Source: Candidatus Binataceae bacterium (lineage in GTDB: Bacteria; Desulfobacterota; Binatia; Binatales; Binataceae). From it: a stretch of 64,000 nucleotides of DNA. Both the position numbers and the translations under genes were made by a program. This document shows, piece after piece, positions 36,598 through 46,107 of this stretch (its first letter is position 1; every line of letters starts with the position of its first letter). The stretch covers positions 670,059 through 734,058 of the forward strand of contig DASRHP010000012.1 in the NCBI GenBank assembly GCA_035650475.1, read 5' to 3'. The notes under the pieces are model-generated. The model saw only the letters and a list, made by a program, of their open reading frames with translations, did not search any database and was not told the origin of the DNA.

Positions 36598-38347
36598 CTG
36601 TCGACTGCTCTCCGTAGACCCGCTTGCCCGGGGGCCAGCGCGTGATCGTCACCGGCAAATATTCGACCGTCGGGCGGCCGTACTTGCCCTTGTAGACCAG
36701 CGAATGGGCGAGGAACTTCTTGTCGTCGCGCTCGGGGAAGTCGGTGCGCTGATGGGCGCCGCGCGACTCCTCGCGCATCAACCCGCTTTGCACGATGGTT
36801 TCGGCTACGTCGAGCAGGAACCCCAGCTCGAGCGCCGCGACCAGTTGGGTGTTGAAGGCGAGGCTGTGGTCGTCGAGCGCGATCCCCTTGTAGCGCTCCT
36901 GGAGCTCGGCGAGCCGGGTGGTCGCCTGTGCCAGCGAGTCGCGATGGCGATAAATTCCAGCGCCGGCCTCCATCGCGTGCTGCATCTCCGAGCGCAGCGC
37001 GGCGATCTTCTCGCTGCCGCCGGTCTTGCGCAGGTAGTCGCGCTCGATCCGCCGCTCCTCGTCGGCGCCCAGTGCAAGGACCGGATTGGGCCCCGGCATC
37101 GCAGCCTCCGCCGCGTACTGGGCGGCCAGCTTACCGGCGCGCGCGCCGAACACCAGCAGCTCGCCGAGCGAGTTGGAGCCCAGGCGGTTGGCGCCGTTGA
37201 GGCTGACGCAGGCGGCTTCGCCCGCCGCGAACAGCCCCTTAATCGGCGTGGCGCCGTTGGTGTCGGTGTGGATACCGCCCATCATGTAGTGCTGGACCGG
37301 GCGCACCGGGATCATCTCGTGCACCGGGTCGATGTTCTCGTACTTCATGCACAGCTCCCGCACCATCGGGAGCTTGGCGTTGATCTTCTCTTCGCCGAGA
37401 TGGCGCAGGTCGAGATGGACCACGTCGCCGTAAGGCCCCTTGATCGTGCGCCCCTTCTCCATCTCCTTGACGAAGGCCTGCGAAAGCCGGTCGCGCGGTC
37501 CGAGCTCCATACTGCGCATCACCGGCTGCGCCTGCGGTTTGCCCAGGTTGTAGTCCTGGAGGTAGCGGTAGCCGTCCTTGTTGTAGAGCAGGCCGCCCTC
37601 GGCGCGGGCGGCTTCGGTGATCAGAATGCCGGTGAAGGGTAGGCCGGTGGGATGGTACTGAACCATCTCCATGTCTTTGAGCGGCGCGCCGGCCTCGTAC
37701 GCGAGCGCCATCCCGTCGCCGGTGCAGATGTTGGCGTTGGTGGTGTAGGGGAACACCCGTCCGCATCCGCCAGTGCAGATGATCACCGCCTTGGCCATGA
37801 TCAGCCGCACCTTGCCGCTCTTGAGTTCGATCGCGACCACACCGCAGGCGCGCCCGTCCTCGACCAACAGCTTGGTGACGAAGGTCTCGTCGTAGCGCAC
37901 GACCGGATAGCGCAGCGAAGTCTGGAAGAGCGTGTGCAGCATGTGGAAGCCGGTCTTGTCGGCGGCATGCCACGTGCGCTTCTTCTTCATCCCGCCGAAC
38001 GGGCGCACCGCGATCTTGCCGTCGGGCTGGCGGCTCCACGGGCAGCCCCAGTGCTCCAGGCGGAGCAGCTCCTTGGGGACTTCGTTGACGAAGATCTCAA
38101 CCGCGTCCTGATCGCTCAGCCAGTCGCCGCCAGAGATGGTGTCATAAGCGTGCTCGTCGAGCGTGTCGTCGTCGCCGGCCACCCCGGCGGCGCCGCCTTC
38201 GGCGGACACCGTGTGGCTGCGCATCGGGTAGACCTTCGAGACGACCGCGACGCTGAGCTTGGGATTGGTTTCGGCAACGGCGATTGCGGCGCGCAGGGCA
38301 GCGCCACCGCCACCGACCAACAGCACATCATGCGAAGACGTTTCCAC
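36575..38347 (-). CDS. frdA: Fumarate reductase/succinate dehydrogenase flavoprotein subunit
   Basis: The 590-aa FAD subunit interconverts succinate and fumarate. Visible are the dinucleotide motif [11 protein letters not shown] (11-21), His45 in [10 protein letters not shown] for covalent [28 protein letters not shown] with the active-site Arg/His, and [10 protein letters not shown] plus [14 protein letters not shown] near the C-terminus. The frame begins with a GTG at 38347. It leads the frdA-B-C-D operon behind a candidate promoter at 38374-38402. Confidence 0.95.
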   Translation of the reverse strand: METSSHDVLLVGGGGAALRAAIAVAETNPKLSVAVVSKVYPMRSHTVSAEGGAAGVAGDDDTLDEHAYDTISGGDWLSDQDAVEIFVNEVPKELLRLEHWGCPWSRQPDGKIAVRPFGGMKKKRTWHAADKTGFHMLHTLFQTSLRYPVVRYDETFVTKLLVEDGRACGVVAIELKSGKVRLIMAKAVIICTGGCGRVFPYTTNANICTGDGMALAYEAGAPLKDMEMVQYHPTGLPFTGILITEAARAEGGLLYNKDGYRYLQDYNLGKPQAQPVMRSMELGPRDRLSQAFVKEMEKGRTIKGPYGDVVHLDLRHLGEEKINAKLPMVRELCMKYENIDPVHEMIPVRPVQHYMMGGIHTDTNGATPIKGLFAAGEAACVSLNGANRLGSNSLGELLVFGARAGKLAAQYAAEAAMPGPNPVLALGADEERRIERDYLRKTGGSEKIAALRSEMQHAMEAGAGIYRHRDSLAQATTRLAELQERYKGIALDDHSLAFNTQLVAALELGFLLDVAETIVQSGLMREESRGAHQRTDFPERDDKKFLAHSLVYKGKYGRPTVEYLPVTITRWPPGKRVYGEQSTDGGHDSH

Positions 38348-38653
38348 GGCAGTTTCCGACCTCGGTGTGCGCCACCATATGATAAGCCGGGCTACTTCTC
38401 AACCGTATTGATGCATAAGCCGGCTTGGAATTCGAACCCCGGTTCGCCCGCCTTGCGCCGGCCACAATCGGCGCGTCGATGGCACTCGCCGGCACCTCCC
38501 CACCGCCCAAAAACGGCGCGAGTATAGCGCAGGGCATACCGGCTGCCAAGAAAACGGCGTCTTCGCTTGGCGCTTCGCTATTGCGCGGCTGATGCGCTAG
38601 GTTCGGGCAAGCCCGGATGCGGGTTCAAGCGAGCAATCAACGGAGGCATCGCG
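38348..38653. other. Divergent 306-bp intergenic region between frdA and an unknown gene
   Basis: It holds the candidate frdA promoter (38374-38402) and, on the plus strand, the ribosome site GGAGG at 38642-38646 of the next gene. I saw no open gene, RNA or repeat. A short CCCG-GATG-CGGG hairpin lies near 38610-38622. Confidence 0.5.
38374..38402 (-). promoter_or_regulatory. Candidate promoter of the frdABCD operon
   Basis: On the minus strand TTGAGA (38402-38397) and TATGGT (38379-38374) are separated by 17 bases, giving five and four matches to sigma-70 boxes. A start near 38367 leaves a leader of about 20 bases before the frdA GTG. Confidence 0.35.
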
Positions 38654-39337
38654 ATGGCCGAACGGATACTGAGCAAGGACGAAATTGCTGAGATGGAAAA
38701 GCTCACGGTCGACCGCCTGGTCGAAACCATCGAGCGCGGCGACCCCGAGGGCGCCAAGCGCCTGGCGCGCCGGATGTACAACGAGTTCCTCAGCATGCAC
38801 GACCTCTATCGCAACTGGGCCGCCGCCACGTTGAGCTTCATCGGCCGGCGCTTCGGCGACAAGGTGCTGGAGGAAGCGATGGAGGCAGGGGTGAAGTCGT
38901 GGTGGCTGCCCAACCTGGAGAAGATGCCCGACGACCTGCGCGCGCGGGTCAAGATGTTTGCCGCCGGCCTGCGTGCCCATCTCCAGCCGCTGCATATCGA
39001 GGAGGACGACGAGAAGATCGTCATCCAGATGCGACCGTGCGGCAGCGGCGGACGGCTGGTGCTCGAAGGCAAGTACGAGGGGCCCGACGCATTGCTCACC
39101 GTCAAGGGCAGGCAGTTCCTGACCTACGGACGCGACGACTTTCCGGTGTATTGCGCGCATGAGCCGGTGATGGAGCGCCAGGACATCGAGGCCCACGGCG
39201 CGCCGTTCGTGGTGGTCGAGCCGGCCCACGAGATCGGCAAGCAGCACTGCAACTTCATCATCTACAAGGACCGTTCCAAAGTGCCGGCGAAATACTACGA
39301 GCGGCTGGGGCTGAAGAAGCCGGAGGCCGCAAAATAG
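38654..39337 (+). CDS. Conserved-looking protein of unknown function, tentative ATC-hydrolase-like
   Basis: A 227-aa soluble protein with no signal or membrane segment. The N-terminal half is helical (ERILSKDEIAEMEKLTVDRL, ARRMYNEFLSMHDLYRNW), the C-terminal half has strands with conserved-looking Cys and His: RPCGSGGRL, FPVYCAHEPV and GKQHCNFIIYKDR. The end loosely resembles L-2-amino-thiazoline-4-carboxylate hydrolase proteins (GxxCxF near the C-terminus), but this is weak. Ribosome site GGAGG stands 7 bases before ATG 38654. Confidence 0.72.
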   Translation: MAERILSKDEIAEMEKLTVDRLVETIERGDPEGAKRLARRMYNEFLSMHDLYRNWAAATLSFIGRRFGDKVLEEAMEAGVKSWWLPNLEKMPDDLRARVKMFAAGLRAHLQPLHIEEDDEKIVIQMRPCGSGGRLVLEGKYEGPDALLTVKGRQFLTYGRDDFPVYCAHEPVMERQDIEAHGAPFVVVEPAHEIGKQHCNFIIYKDRSKVPAKYYERLGLKKPEAAK

Positions 39338-39386
39338 TCCTGCGAGGTCAGCTTCCAGCGATGGCGCGAACGCCGCAGCGCAGAGC

Positions 39387-40565
39387 CTAGGGAAGGCCGG
39401 AGCCGGGCGCCGCCGAATTGAGCCCACCCGACGGCGCGGGGCCGCCACTGACCGGGCTGTAATTGACCGCCTGCGGCGGCGCGGCGTAGCTCGGCGAGGC
39501 AGTGCTGCTGAACGGATGGGTCACGCTGTAGAGCCCCCTGAGCAGCGACATGCCCCATCCGCTGGCGCCCACCAGGTTGGTCGTCTTGTTGTACAGCGAC
39601 GGGTCGTTGACCAACAGCCCGAGCGTGCCCTGGCCATCGTTGACCTTGTCGAGAATCTGGCGCAAATCCTCCGAGGAGCGGCGCAGGTTGCCAAGCAGTT
39701 CGCCCGCATAGCGCTCGTCCTCGAGCAGCTGCGGCAGCGCACCGTTCGCGTTGTTCACCCGGGCGACCAGCGCGTCGAGCTGCCTGGAGGTCTGCTCGAG
39801 CCGCATCGAGGTCATCCGCAGCGAATTGGCGGCGGAGGCGAAGTTATTGATGATCCGCCGGCCGTCGGTCTGCGGGCTCAGCATTGCACCGAGCATCCCC
39901 TGACCGCGATTGACGCGCTCGATGGTGAGATTGAGCTGGCCGGAGATGCGCGCCGCGTTGTCCATCGTCTGCTGGAGCGAGGCCAGCGTAAACTGCTTCT
40001 CGTTGGGATTGGCGGGCCCCTTGATCAGCTCGGCGAGGACGCCGTGACCGCGATTGATTGAATCCAGCAGCTCGCGCACCGACTCTGAGATCGCGATGAT
40101 GTTGGCGACGAGGTCGCTGGTGCCGCGGGCCTCGAGCAGCGCGGCGTAGTTGACCGGGTCCTGGCTGTGGAGCAGCGCGCCGGGCTGAACCGAGGGCGCG
40201 GTGGGCGAGCCCGAGGTGAGCAGGAGGAACTTGTCGCCTAACAATCCCATCGATTCGATTTTGGCCACCGAATCCGCGCGCACGCGCGGCATCGCGTCGT
40301 CGCGCACGGAGATGTAGACGACCACGAAGTTGGCGCGCGGATCCTTGGGAAAGCGGATCTTCGCCACGTTGCCCACGTTGACGCCCGACAGATAGACCGG
40401 CGCGCCGCTCTGCAGCCCGTTGACACGCGAGAAGTGCGCGCGCAGCTCTTCAGTGCCGGTCAGCCAATGGGCGCCGCCGCCGATCGAGAAAATCGCCGCC
40501 GCCAGGATCACCGCCCCCACCAGCATCAGAACGCCCACACGCAGTGAATGTGTGCTCGCCGCCAC
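39387..40565 (-). CDS. mlaD: MlaD-family MCE lipid-binding protein
   Basis: MlaD is the hexameric periplasmic substrate-binding ring of the phospholipid transporter. The 392-aa product has an N-terminal membrane helix (about 10-30), a single MCE domain (about 38-115; HFSRVNGLQSGAPVYLSGVNVGNV), then long helical segments to about 330 and a Pro/Ser/Gly-rich end. At 392 aa it is longer than E. coli MlaD (about 180), like the MCE proteins with extended coiled tails that form a tunnel. It ends the mlaE-mlaF-mlaD unit. Confidence 0.9.
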   Translation of the reverse strand: MAASTHSLRVGVLMLVGAVILAAAIFSIGGGAHWLTGTEELRAHFSRVNGLQSGAPVYLSGVNVGNVAKIRFPKDPRANFVVVYISVRDDAMPRVRADSVAKIESMGLLGDKFLLLTSGSPTAPSVQPGALLHSQDPVNYAALLEARGTSDLVANIIAISESVRELLDSINRGHGVLAELIKGPANPNEKQFTLASLQQTMDNAARISGQLNLTIERVNRGQGMLGAMLSPQTDGRRIINNFASAANSLRMTSMRLEQTSRQLDALVARVNNANGALPQLLEDERYAGELLGNLRRSSEDLRQILDKVNDGQGTLGLLVNDPSLYNKTTNLVGASGWGMSLLRGLYSVTHPFSSTASPSYAAPPQAVNYSPVSGGPAPSGGLNSAAPGSGLP

Positions 40566-40583
40566 GGTCGAAACCTCCTGTGC

Positions 40584-41336
40584 TCAGAATGCGGCCCGCA
40601 AAAACTCCCGCATTAGCTCGTCGCCGGTGGCGCGCACCTCGTCGGCGGTGCCAATGAAGCGGATGCGCCCGTGATCGAGCAGCGCGAAGCGGTCGCCCAC
40701 CGCAAAGGCGCTTTTCAGATCGTGGGTGACCACAACCGAGGTAAAACCGAGCCGTCGTTGCAGGCCGCGGATGAGCTCGTTGATGTGCATGGTGACAATC
40801 GGGTCGAGACCGGTGGTCGGCTCGTCGTAGAGCACCGCGCGCGGCTCGAGCGCGATTGCGCGCGCCAGCGCCACCCGCTTCTTCATCCCGCCCGAGAGCT
40901 CGGCCGGGTAGAGATGCTCGGTGCCCTTGAGGTCAACCATCGCAAGCAGCTCGGCGACCCGCGCGCGCATCTGCGTCTCGCTCAGCTTCGTATGCTCGCG
41001 CAGCGGGTAGCTGATGTTGCCGTACACGGTGAGCGAGTCGAACAATGCGCCGAGCTGAAACACCATCGCCACCTGCTTGCGCACCTCGTACAGCTCGTCC
41101 TCGCCAAGACCCTCGAGCAGGCGGCCGCCGACGCGCACCTCGCCCGTGTCGGGCGCGACCAGGCCATTGAGATGGCGCAGGATGACGCTCTTGCCCTCGC
41201 CGCTGCCGCCCAGTACCACCAGTGTTTCGCCCTCGTAAACGTCGAGGTTGACGCCGCGCAGCACGGGCTTGCCGTTGAAGCTTTTGTGCAGCCCGCGCAC
41301 GCTGATGAACGGCTGGGGCGCCCCGTTGTTCTCCAT
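40584..41336 (-). CDS. mlaF: MlaF-type ABC transporter ATP-binding protein
   Basis: The ATPase of the Mla phospholipid transporter. The 250-aa product has Walker A GGSGEGKS, the signature LSGGMKKR, Walker B VLYDEPTTGLDP and switch His in VVTHD; the Gly-Glu-Gly of the P-loop is typical of MlaF. ATG 41336 is chosen because it overlaps the mlaE stop by one base and precedes the ABC core; the frame is open upstream as a shadow of mlaE. It lies 18 bp from mlaD. Confidence 0.93.
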   Translation of the reverse strand: MENNGAPQPFISVRGLHKSFNGKPVLRGVNLDVYEGETLVVLGGSGEGKSVILRHLNGLVAPDTGEVRVGGRLLEGLGEDELYEVRKQVAMVFQLGALFDSLTVYGNISYPLREHTKLSETQMRARVAELLAMVDLKGTEHLYPAELSGGMKKRVALARAIALEPRAVLYDEPTTGLDPIVTMHINELIRGLQRRLGFTSVVVTHDLKSAFAVGDRFALLDHGRIRFIGTADEVRATGDELMREFLRAAF

Positions 41337-42091
41337 CACATCGCCAGGAACAGTTTGGTGAGGAAGAAGTCGGAGACCAGCACGCCGATTGAAGCCGCCA
41401 CCACCGCCGAGGTCGTCGCGCGGCCGACGCCGTCGGCGCCGCCGCTCGCGCCGAGCCCCTTGGCGCACGCGATGATGGCGATGAGATAACCGAAAAACAG
41501 CGCCTTGCCGAGCCCGCTCATCAGATCGCCAAGCCGCGTGTTCTGCACCAGTGAGTTTACGAAGTAGTCGGCGGTCAGCCCGAGCTGGGTGACCGCGATG
41601 AGCAGGCCGCCGAGCAGGCCGACCGCGTCCGAAATCACCGTCAGCACCGGCAGCATCATCAGCGTCGCCAGCACGCGCGGCACTACCAGCTTTTTGACCG
41701 GGCTGGTGGCCAGCGCGCGCATCGCGTCGATCTGTTCGGTGACCTTCATGCTGCCGAGCTCGGCGGTGATCCCGGCGCCGACCCGCGCACCGATCATCAG
41801 CGCGGTCAGCACCGGCCCCATCTCGCGGAACAGCGACAGGCCCATGATGCGGCTGATATAAATCTTGGCTCCGAAGCGGCTGAGGAACTGCCCCATCTGC
41901 AACGCCAGCACCATCCCGGTGAAAATCGCGGTAAGGTTGACGACGTTGAGCGAGCGGACGCCGACGTTGTCGAACTGCTCGATCAGGAGGCGGCCTTCAA
42001 AGGGGCGCCGCAGCGCCTGGCGCGCACAGTCGCGCGTAAGCAGACCGACGTCGCCGACTTGTTCAAGGAACCGCTGAAGGGATTGACGCAT
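41336..42091 (-). CDS. mlaE: MlaE-type permease
   Basis: The inner-membrane permease of the Mla system. The 251-aa protein has five to six helices with the family segments VVNLTAIFTGMVLALQM, GPVLTALMIGARVGAGITAELGSMKVTEQIDAMRAL and ATSPVKKLVVPRVLA. With MlaF and MlaD it moves phospholipid between the membranes. MlaA, MlaB and MlaC homologues are not in the window. It is the first gene of the unit on the minus strand. Confidence 0.94.
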   Translation of the reverse strand: MRQSLQRFLEQVGDVGLLTRDCARQALRRPFEGRLLIEQFDNVGVRSLNVVNLTAIFTGMVLALQMGQFLSRFGAKIYISRIMGLSLFREMGPVLTALMIGARVGAGITAELGSMKVTEQIDAMRALATSPVKKLVVPRVLATLMMLPVLTVISDAVGLLGGLLIAVTQLGLTADYFVNSLVQNTRLGDLMSGLGKALFFGYLIAIIACAKGLGASGGADGVGRATTSAVVAASIGVLVSDFFLTKLFLAM

Positions 42092-42169
42092 CGTGGCGCG
42101 TGACCTAACAGCCTAAGCGATGGATCCTGCCGCGGCAACCGGGTTTCTCCGCGCGCGGCTGCCAATGAG

Positions 42170-42505
42170 ATGAAAGCAGGCACTGCGGATTCGACGCTGT
42201 TTGTTTACGGCTCGCTGCTCGACGCGGCCCATCGCGCCGAGGTGCTCGGGCGCACGGTCGCCGCGACGCCCGCGCGAATCGTGGGCTACGAGCGCCGCCG
42301 CGGACGCCACTTTTACCTGCTCGCGCGCGCCGGCGCCGAGACCGAAGGGCTCGTGCTGAGTGGGCTCGAAGCGCGCGACTTCGAGGTGCTCGACCGCTAC
42401 GAGGAGGTGCCGCAGCTCTACACACGGGCGCGCGTCAGCGTAATCGGCCCCGGCGGCGCGCTCGAATGCTGGGTGTATCTGCCGAGCGCCGCGATACTGG
42501 AGTAG
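42170..42505 (+). CDS. Gamma-glutamylcyclotransferase-like (GGCT/AIG2-type) protein
   Basis: A 111-aa domain with YGSL at 13-16 and catalytic-type Glu78 in DRYEEVPQLYTR, the GGCT fold pattern. Members cyclise gamma-glutamyl amines or remain of unknown activity. The glutathione synthesis gene gshB is in the same genome, so glutathione-related turnover is possible but unproven. It stands alone between mlaE (divergent) and the regulator gene (convergent). Confidence 0.82.
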   Translation: MKAGTADSTLFVYGSLLDAAHRAEVLGRTVAATPARIVGYERRRGRHFYLLARAGAETEGLVLSGLEARDFEVLDRYEEVPQLYTRARVSVIGPGGALECWVYLPSAAILE

Positions 42506-42529
42506 ACTGCCGGCGGTGCCGGCTCGGGT

Positions 42530-43960
42530 TCACGCCTTGGCGTCGGCGGCTTGTGGGCGGGGGCCATCGGGCTTTTTGATCCCGAACTTGTCAAGCCGGT
42601 ATTGCAACGTGCGGTAGCTCATCCCGAGCAGCTTGGCCGCCTTGGCGATCACCCACTCCGCGCGCTCCATCGCCTGCAGGATAAGATCGCGTTCGAACTG
42701 CTCGAAGTTGATGCCCTCGCCGGGGATCTCGAAGCGCTCGCTGCGGGCGCGCTCGCTGCCGCCGCCGCGCCCGAGCGTCTTGCGCGCCAGAACCTCGTGC
42801 GGCAGGTCCTTGGGCATGATGCGGTCGCCCTCGCATAGCAGCAGCGCGCGCTCGATTGCCGATTCGAGCTGGCGCACGTTACCCGGCCACGGATAGTCGA
42901 GCAGCACCTCCATCGCCTCGCGGCTGATCTCGCGCACGCGCCCCTGGGCGAGGTGGGCGAACTTGTGATGGAGCGCGTGCTCGGCGAGCAGCGGGATGTC
43001 CGAGCGGCGCTCGCGCAGCGGCGGCAGCGTGATGGTGACGACGTTGATCCGGTAGTAGAGGTCCTCGCGGAAGCGCCCCTCGGTGACTTCCTCGGCGAGG
43101 TTGCGGTTGGTGGCCGCGACCAGCCGCACATCGACCCGGATCGATTCGTTGCCGCCGACGCGGCGCAGCTCGCGCTCCTGGAGCACGCGCAGGATCTTGG
43201 ATTGCAGCCCGATGTTGAGGTCGGCGATCTCGTCGAGGAACAGGGTCGATTTATCGGCGGTTTCGATAAGGCCGATCTTGCGCTCGGTGGCGCCAGTGAA
43301 GGCGCCGCGCTCGTGTCCGAATAGCTCGTTCTCGATCAGGTTGTCCGGGATCGCCGAGCAGTTGATGGCGACGAATGGGCGCGCCGCCCGCGGCGAGAGG
43401 CGGTGGATGCTGCGCGCGATCACCTCCTTGCCGGTGCCGCTCTCACCCTGGATGAGGACGGTCGAGTTTGACGGTGCGACCTTGCGCACGATGCGGATCA
43501 CTTCCTGGATCGCCGGATGCTGGCCGACGATGCCCTCGATCTCGAACTTGCCCTCCAGCCGCGTGCGCAGCAGCATGTTTTCCTGCGCCAGGCTGGCCAG
43601 CTCGGCCGCCTTGGTCACGGTCATCACCAGCGTCTCGCGGTCGGTCGGCTTGGTCAGATAGGAGAACGCGCCGGTCTTCATCGCTTTGACCGCGCTGTCG
43701 ATAGTGCCGTGGGCGGTGAGCACGACGACCTGGCTCGCCGGATGGGCCTGGCGCACTGCGGCGAGCAGTTCCTCGCCCGACATCCCGGGCATCATCAGGT
43801 CGGTCAGCACAACGTCGAAGCGCCCCAGCGCAAGCTGCTCCATCGCTCGCTTGCCGTTGGGCGCCTCGTCCACGCGAAAGCCCTCTTCGCGAAGGGTCTC
43901 CGCGGTGATTTGCCGTTCGAGGTCGTTGTCCTCGACTACCAGTACCGATGTCTGCGTCAT
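42530..43960 (-). CDS. NtrC-family sigma-54-dependent response regulator
   Basis: A 476-aa activator: receiver domain with phospho-acceptor Asp54 (VLTDLMMPGM), AAA+ domain with Walker A GESGTGKE (172-179), the sigma-54 contact loop GAFTGA (219-224) and Walker B FLDE (241-244), and a C-terminal Fis-type helix-turn-helix (about 430-460). It requires sigma-54 and the partner kinase at 43957-45417, whose stop overlaps its start by 4 bases. Targets are unknown; no -24/-12 promoter was seen in the window. Confidence 0.95.
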   Translation of the reverse strand: MTQTSVLVVEDNDLERQITAETLREEGFRVDEAPNGKRAMEQLALGRFDVVLTDLMMPGMSGEELLAAVRQAHPASQVVVLTAHGTIDSAVKAMKTGAFSYLTKPTDRETLVMTVTKAAELASLAQENMLLRTRLEGKFEIEGIVGQHPAIQEVIRIVRKVAPSNSTVLIQGESGTGKEVIARSIHRLSPRAARPFVAINCSAIPDNLIENELFGHERGAFTGATERKIGLIETADKSTLFLDEIADLNIGLQSKILRVLQERELRRVGGNESIRVDVRLVAATNRNLAEEVTEGRFREDLYYRINVVTITLPPLRERRSDIPLLAEHALHHKFAHLAQGRVREISREAMEVLLDYPWPGNVRQLESAIERALLLCEGDRIMPKDLPHEVLARKTLGRGGGSERARSERFEIPGEGINFEQFERDLILQAMERAEWVIAKAAKLLGMSYRTLQYRLDKFGIKKPDGPRPQAADAKA

Positions 43961-45417
43961 GGCTGCCTGTGTAGTTCAGCGCGCGGAAGGATGAAAGTCA
44001 CGACGGTGCCGCGGCCGAAGGGATTGGGTCCGATCGCGATGCTGCCGCCGTGGCGCTCGACGATCGCCCGCGAGAAAAACAGCCCCAGGCCGATTCCTTC
44101 GCGCTTGGTGGTGAAGAACGGCTCGAAGACGTGACTGGCGACCTCGGGGTCGATGCCGGCGCCGGTATCGCTGAAGGTGATCACTTCGCGCGAGCCGTCG
44201 GCGCGAAACGCGATCCGCAACGTGCCGCCTTCTGGCATCGCCTGGATCGCGTTGGCCACCACGTTGATGAAACAGGCGTGGAGCTTCTCGGCGTCGACGT
44301 TGAGCACCACCGGCCCGCCGTCACCCTCCTCGGAGGCCTCGATGGCCTGGCTGCGCAGCTTGGAGTCGGACAGCTCGAGCACGTTGCGCACCAGGGCGCG
44401 GATATCGGTGGGCGCGGGATGGATCTCGATCGGGCGGCCATAGTTGAGGAAGCTTTGGATCAGCTCGGAGAGCCGATGGACCTCGTCCTTCATCACGCCG
44501 AGCTGGCGGCGGAAGTCGTCCTGCCCGGCGGGCAGCTGCGGCGCGTAGCGTGCGCGGAGCTGGTCGATGGCGAGGCTGATGAAGTTGAGCGGATTTTTAA
44601 TTTCGTGGGCGAGGGCGCCCGCGAGCTGGCCCAGCGCGGTGAAACGCTCCAGCCGGTTGAGCTCGGCCTCGCGCTCGCGCGCGCGGCGCAGCTGCTCGAC
44701 CATCTCGTTGAAGCTGCGGGTCAACAGCCCGATCTCGTCGCGCCGATGAGCCTCGGGCACCGGCTCCAGGCCGCGAGCCGCGATATTCTGGGCCGCTGCC
44801 GCCACCGTGTGGATCGGCTCGACGTAGCGGTCGGCCAGCACGTAGGCGAAAACCAGCCCGATCGCGAAGATTGCCAGCGCGACCGACAGCAGGTGAATAC
44901 GATGTTCGGCGAGCGGACGCGCGAAGTCGGTAAAGTCGGCCACCACCTGAACGTAGCCCAGCAGATGGTCCTCGACCTCCACCGGAATCAGATAGACGGT
45001 CTGCTTGCCCTCAGGGCCCATCGTGAAGGCCGGCACCGCCTGCGGACCGCCGCCGGCGTTCACCGAGACCGTGCGCACGGCGTTGGGATCGATCGCCTCG
45101 CCGATCAGCGCGGGGTTGGAGCTGTTGATGATCAGGTCCTTGCTTGATGCGATCGACACGACCAGCCCGTTGGTGTGGAGCGAGTTGACGTAGTTCTGGA
45201 GGCGGTCGCGGTCGATCGCGCCGACCGAGGTCAGCTCCTGGACGCTGATCTGGATGGCGCTGGCGAGGTCCTTGACGTTGTCCTGGGTCGCCTCGACGAT
45301 GCGGGTCTGGGTATTGAGGCTGACCAGCAGCTCGGCGCCGAGCGTCAGCCCCAGCAGCACCACCATCAGCGCCATCAGCTTGGCTTTGAGGTTAATGGTT
45401 GGAAATGCGAATTCCAT
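43957..45417 (-). CDS. Sensor histidine kinase
   Basis: A 486-aa membrane kinase: helix 1 at about 12-32, a periplasmic sensor region (about 33-173), helix 2 at about 174-195, HAMP (196-248), His271 in LAHEIKNPLNFI, and an ATPase domain with NAIQAMPEGG, DTGAGI, FEPFFTTK and GIGLGLFFSRAI. The periplasmic part resembles double-PAS/CACHE-like sensors by length, but I cannot name a ligand. It pairs with the NtrC-type regulator next to it. Confidence 0.95.
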   Translation of the reverse strand: MEFAFPTINLKAKLMALMVVLLGLTLGAELLVSLNTQTRIVEATQDNVKDLASAIQISVQELTSVGAIDRDRLQNYVNSLHTNGLVVSIASSKDLIINSSNPALIGEAIDPNAVRTVSVNAGGGPQAVPAFTMGPEGKQTVYLIPVEVEDHLLGYVQVVADFTDFARPLAEHRIHLLSVALAIFAIGLVFAYVLADRYVEPIHTVAAAAQNIAARGLEPVPEAHRRDEIGLLTRSFNEMVEQLRRAREREAELNRLERFTALGQLAGALAHEIKNPLNFISLAIDQLRARYAPQLPAGQDDFRRQLGVMKDEVHRLSELIQSFLNYGRPIEIHPAPTDIRALVRNVLELSDSKLRSQAIEASEEGDGGPVVLNVDAEKLHACFINVVANAIQAMPEGGTLRIAFRADGSREVITFSDTGAGIDPEVASHVFEPFFTTKREGIGLGLFFSRAIVERHGGSIAIGPNPFGRGTVVTFILPRAELHRQP

Positions 45418-45492
45418 CGTCGTGATTGACGCGCCCCCGCCGGCGCGCCACCCGGGCGCGCGGATGCGGCGGGCGATTGGGTTGGCCGATTC

Positions 45493-46104
45493 TCAGGTCG
45501 GGCTGCTCTCGCGTCCGCGAGTAAACGTAATCATCCGCATCGCGTAGATCGCCGCCGACAGCGCTAACACCAGCCACACCAGCTTCTCCAGCCCCCCGAT
45601 CCATCCCACCGCCGTTTCCAGCTCGTTGCCGAAGACATAGCCGAGCGAGACCACGATCGGCACCGAAATCAGCGCGCCGGCGACGTCGTACATGAAGAAG
45701 CGCAGCGGCTTGACCCCAAGCGAGCCGGCGGTCAGATACACCAGCGCGCGCAGGCCGGCGAGAAAGCGGGCATAAAGAATCGCGCGATGGCCGTGGCGCT
45801 GCATCAGCTCCTTGAGCCATTCGATCTGGCGCTGCGAGCGCGGCCGTGCCAGGCCCAGGTAGGCGACGAAGCCGGTGCCGAAGCGCCGGCCCAGGAAGAA
45901 TAATGAGTGATCGCCGGCTACCACGCCCACCAGCGCGACCAGCAGCGTCACCGGATAGCGGATTATCCCCCGATGCACCAGGAAGCCGCCCGCCAGCAGC
46001 GCGACGTCCTCAGGGATCGGCAGACCCATCCCGCACAGCACGAGGATGACGAACAGGCCGAGGTAGGTGAAGTGCTGCAGGTAGGCCGAGAGCAGACCCG
46101 TCAA
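45493..46104 (-). CDS. DedA/SNARE-associated family membrane protein
   Basis: A 203-aa polytopic protein. The family hallmark PEDVALLAGGFLVHRG, VLFLGRRFG-like helix entrance and RHGHRAILYARFLAGLRALVYLTAGSLGV are all present. Some DedA proteins transport undecaprenyl phosphate or other phospholipids across the inner membrane. It lies 3 bp downstream of the Cys-rich membrane protein gene, so the two form a small operon. Confidence 0.92.
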   Translation of the reverse strand: MTGLLSAYLQHFTYLGLFVILVLCGMGLPIPEDVALLAGGFLVHRGIIRYPVTLLVALVGVVAGDHSLFFLGRRFGTGFVAYLGLARPRSQRQIEWLKELMQRHGHRAILYARFLAGLRALVYLTAGSLGVKPLRFFMYDVAGALISVPIVVSLGYVFGNELETAVGWIGGLEKLVWLVLALSAAIYAMRMITFTRGRESSPT

Positions 46105-46107
46105 GCG

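Noticed and set aside
40584..41468. Longer MlaF start upstream at 41468
   Set aside because: The extra N-terminal residues are Arg/Gly-rich and overlap mlaE in another frame; the ATG at 41336 gives the normal ABC start.
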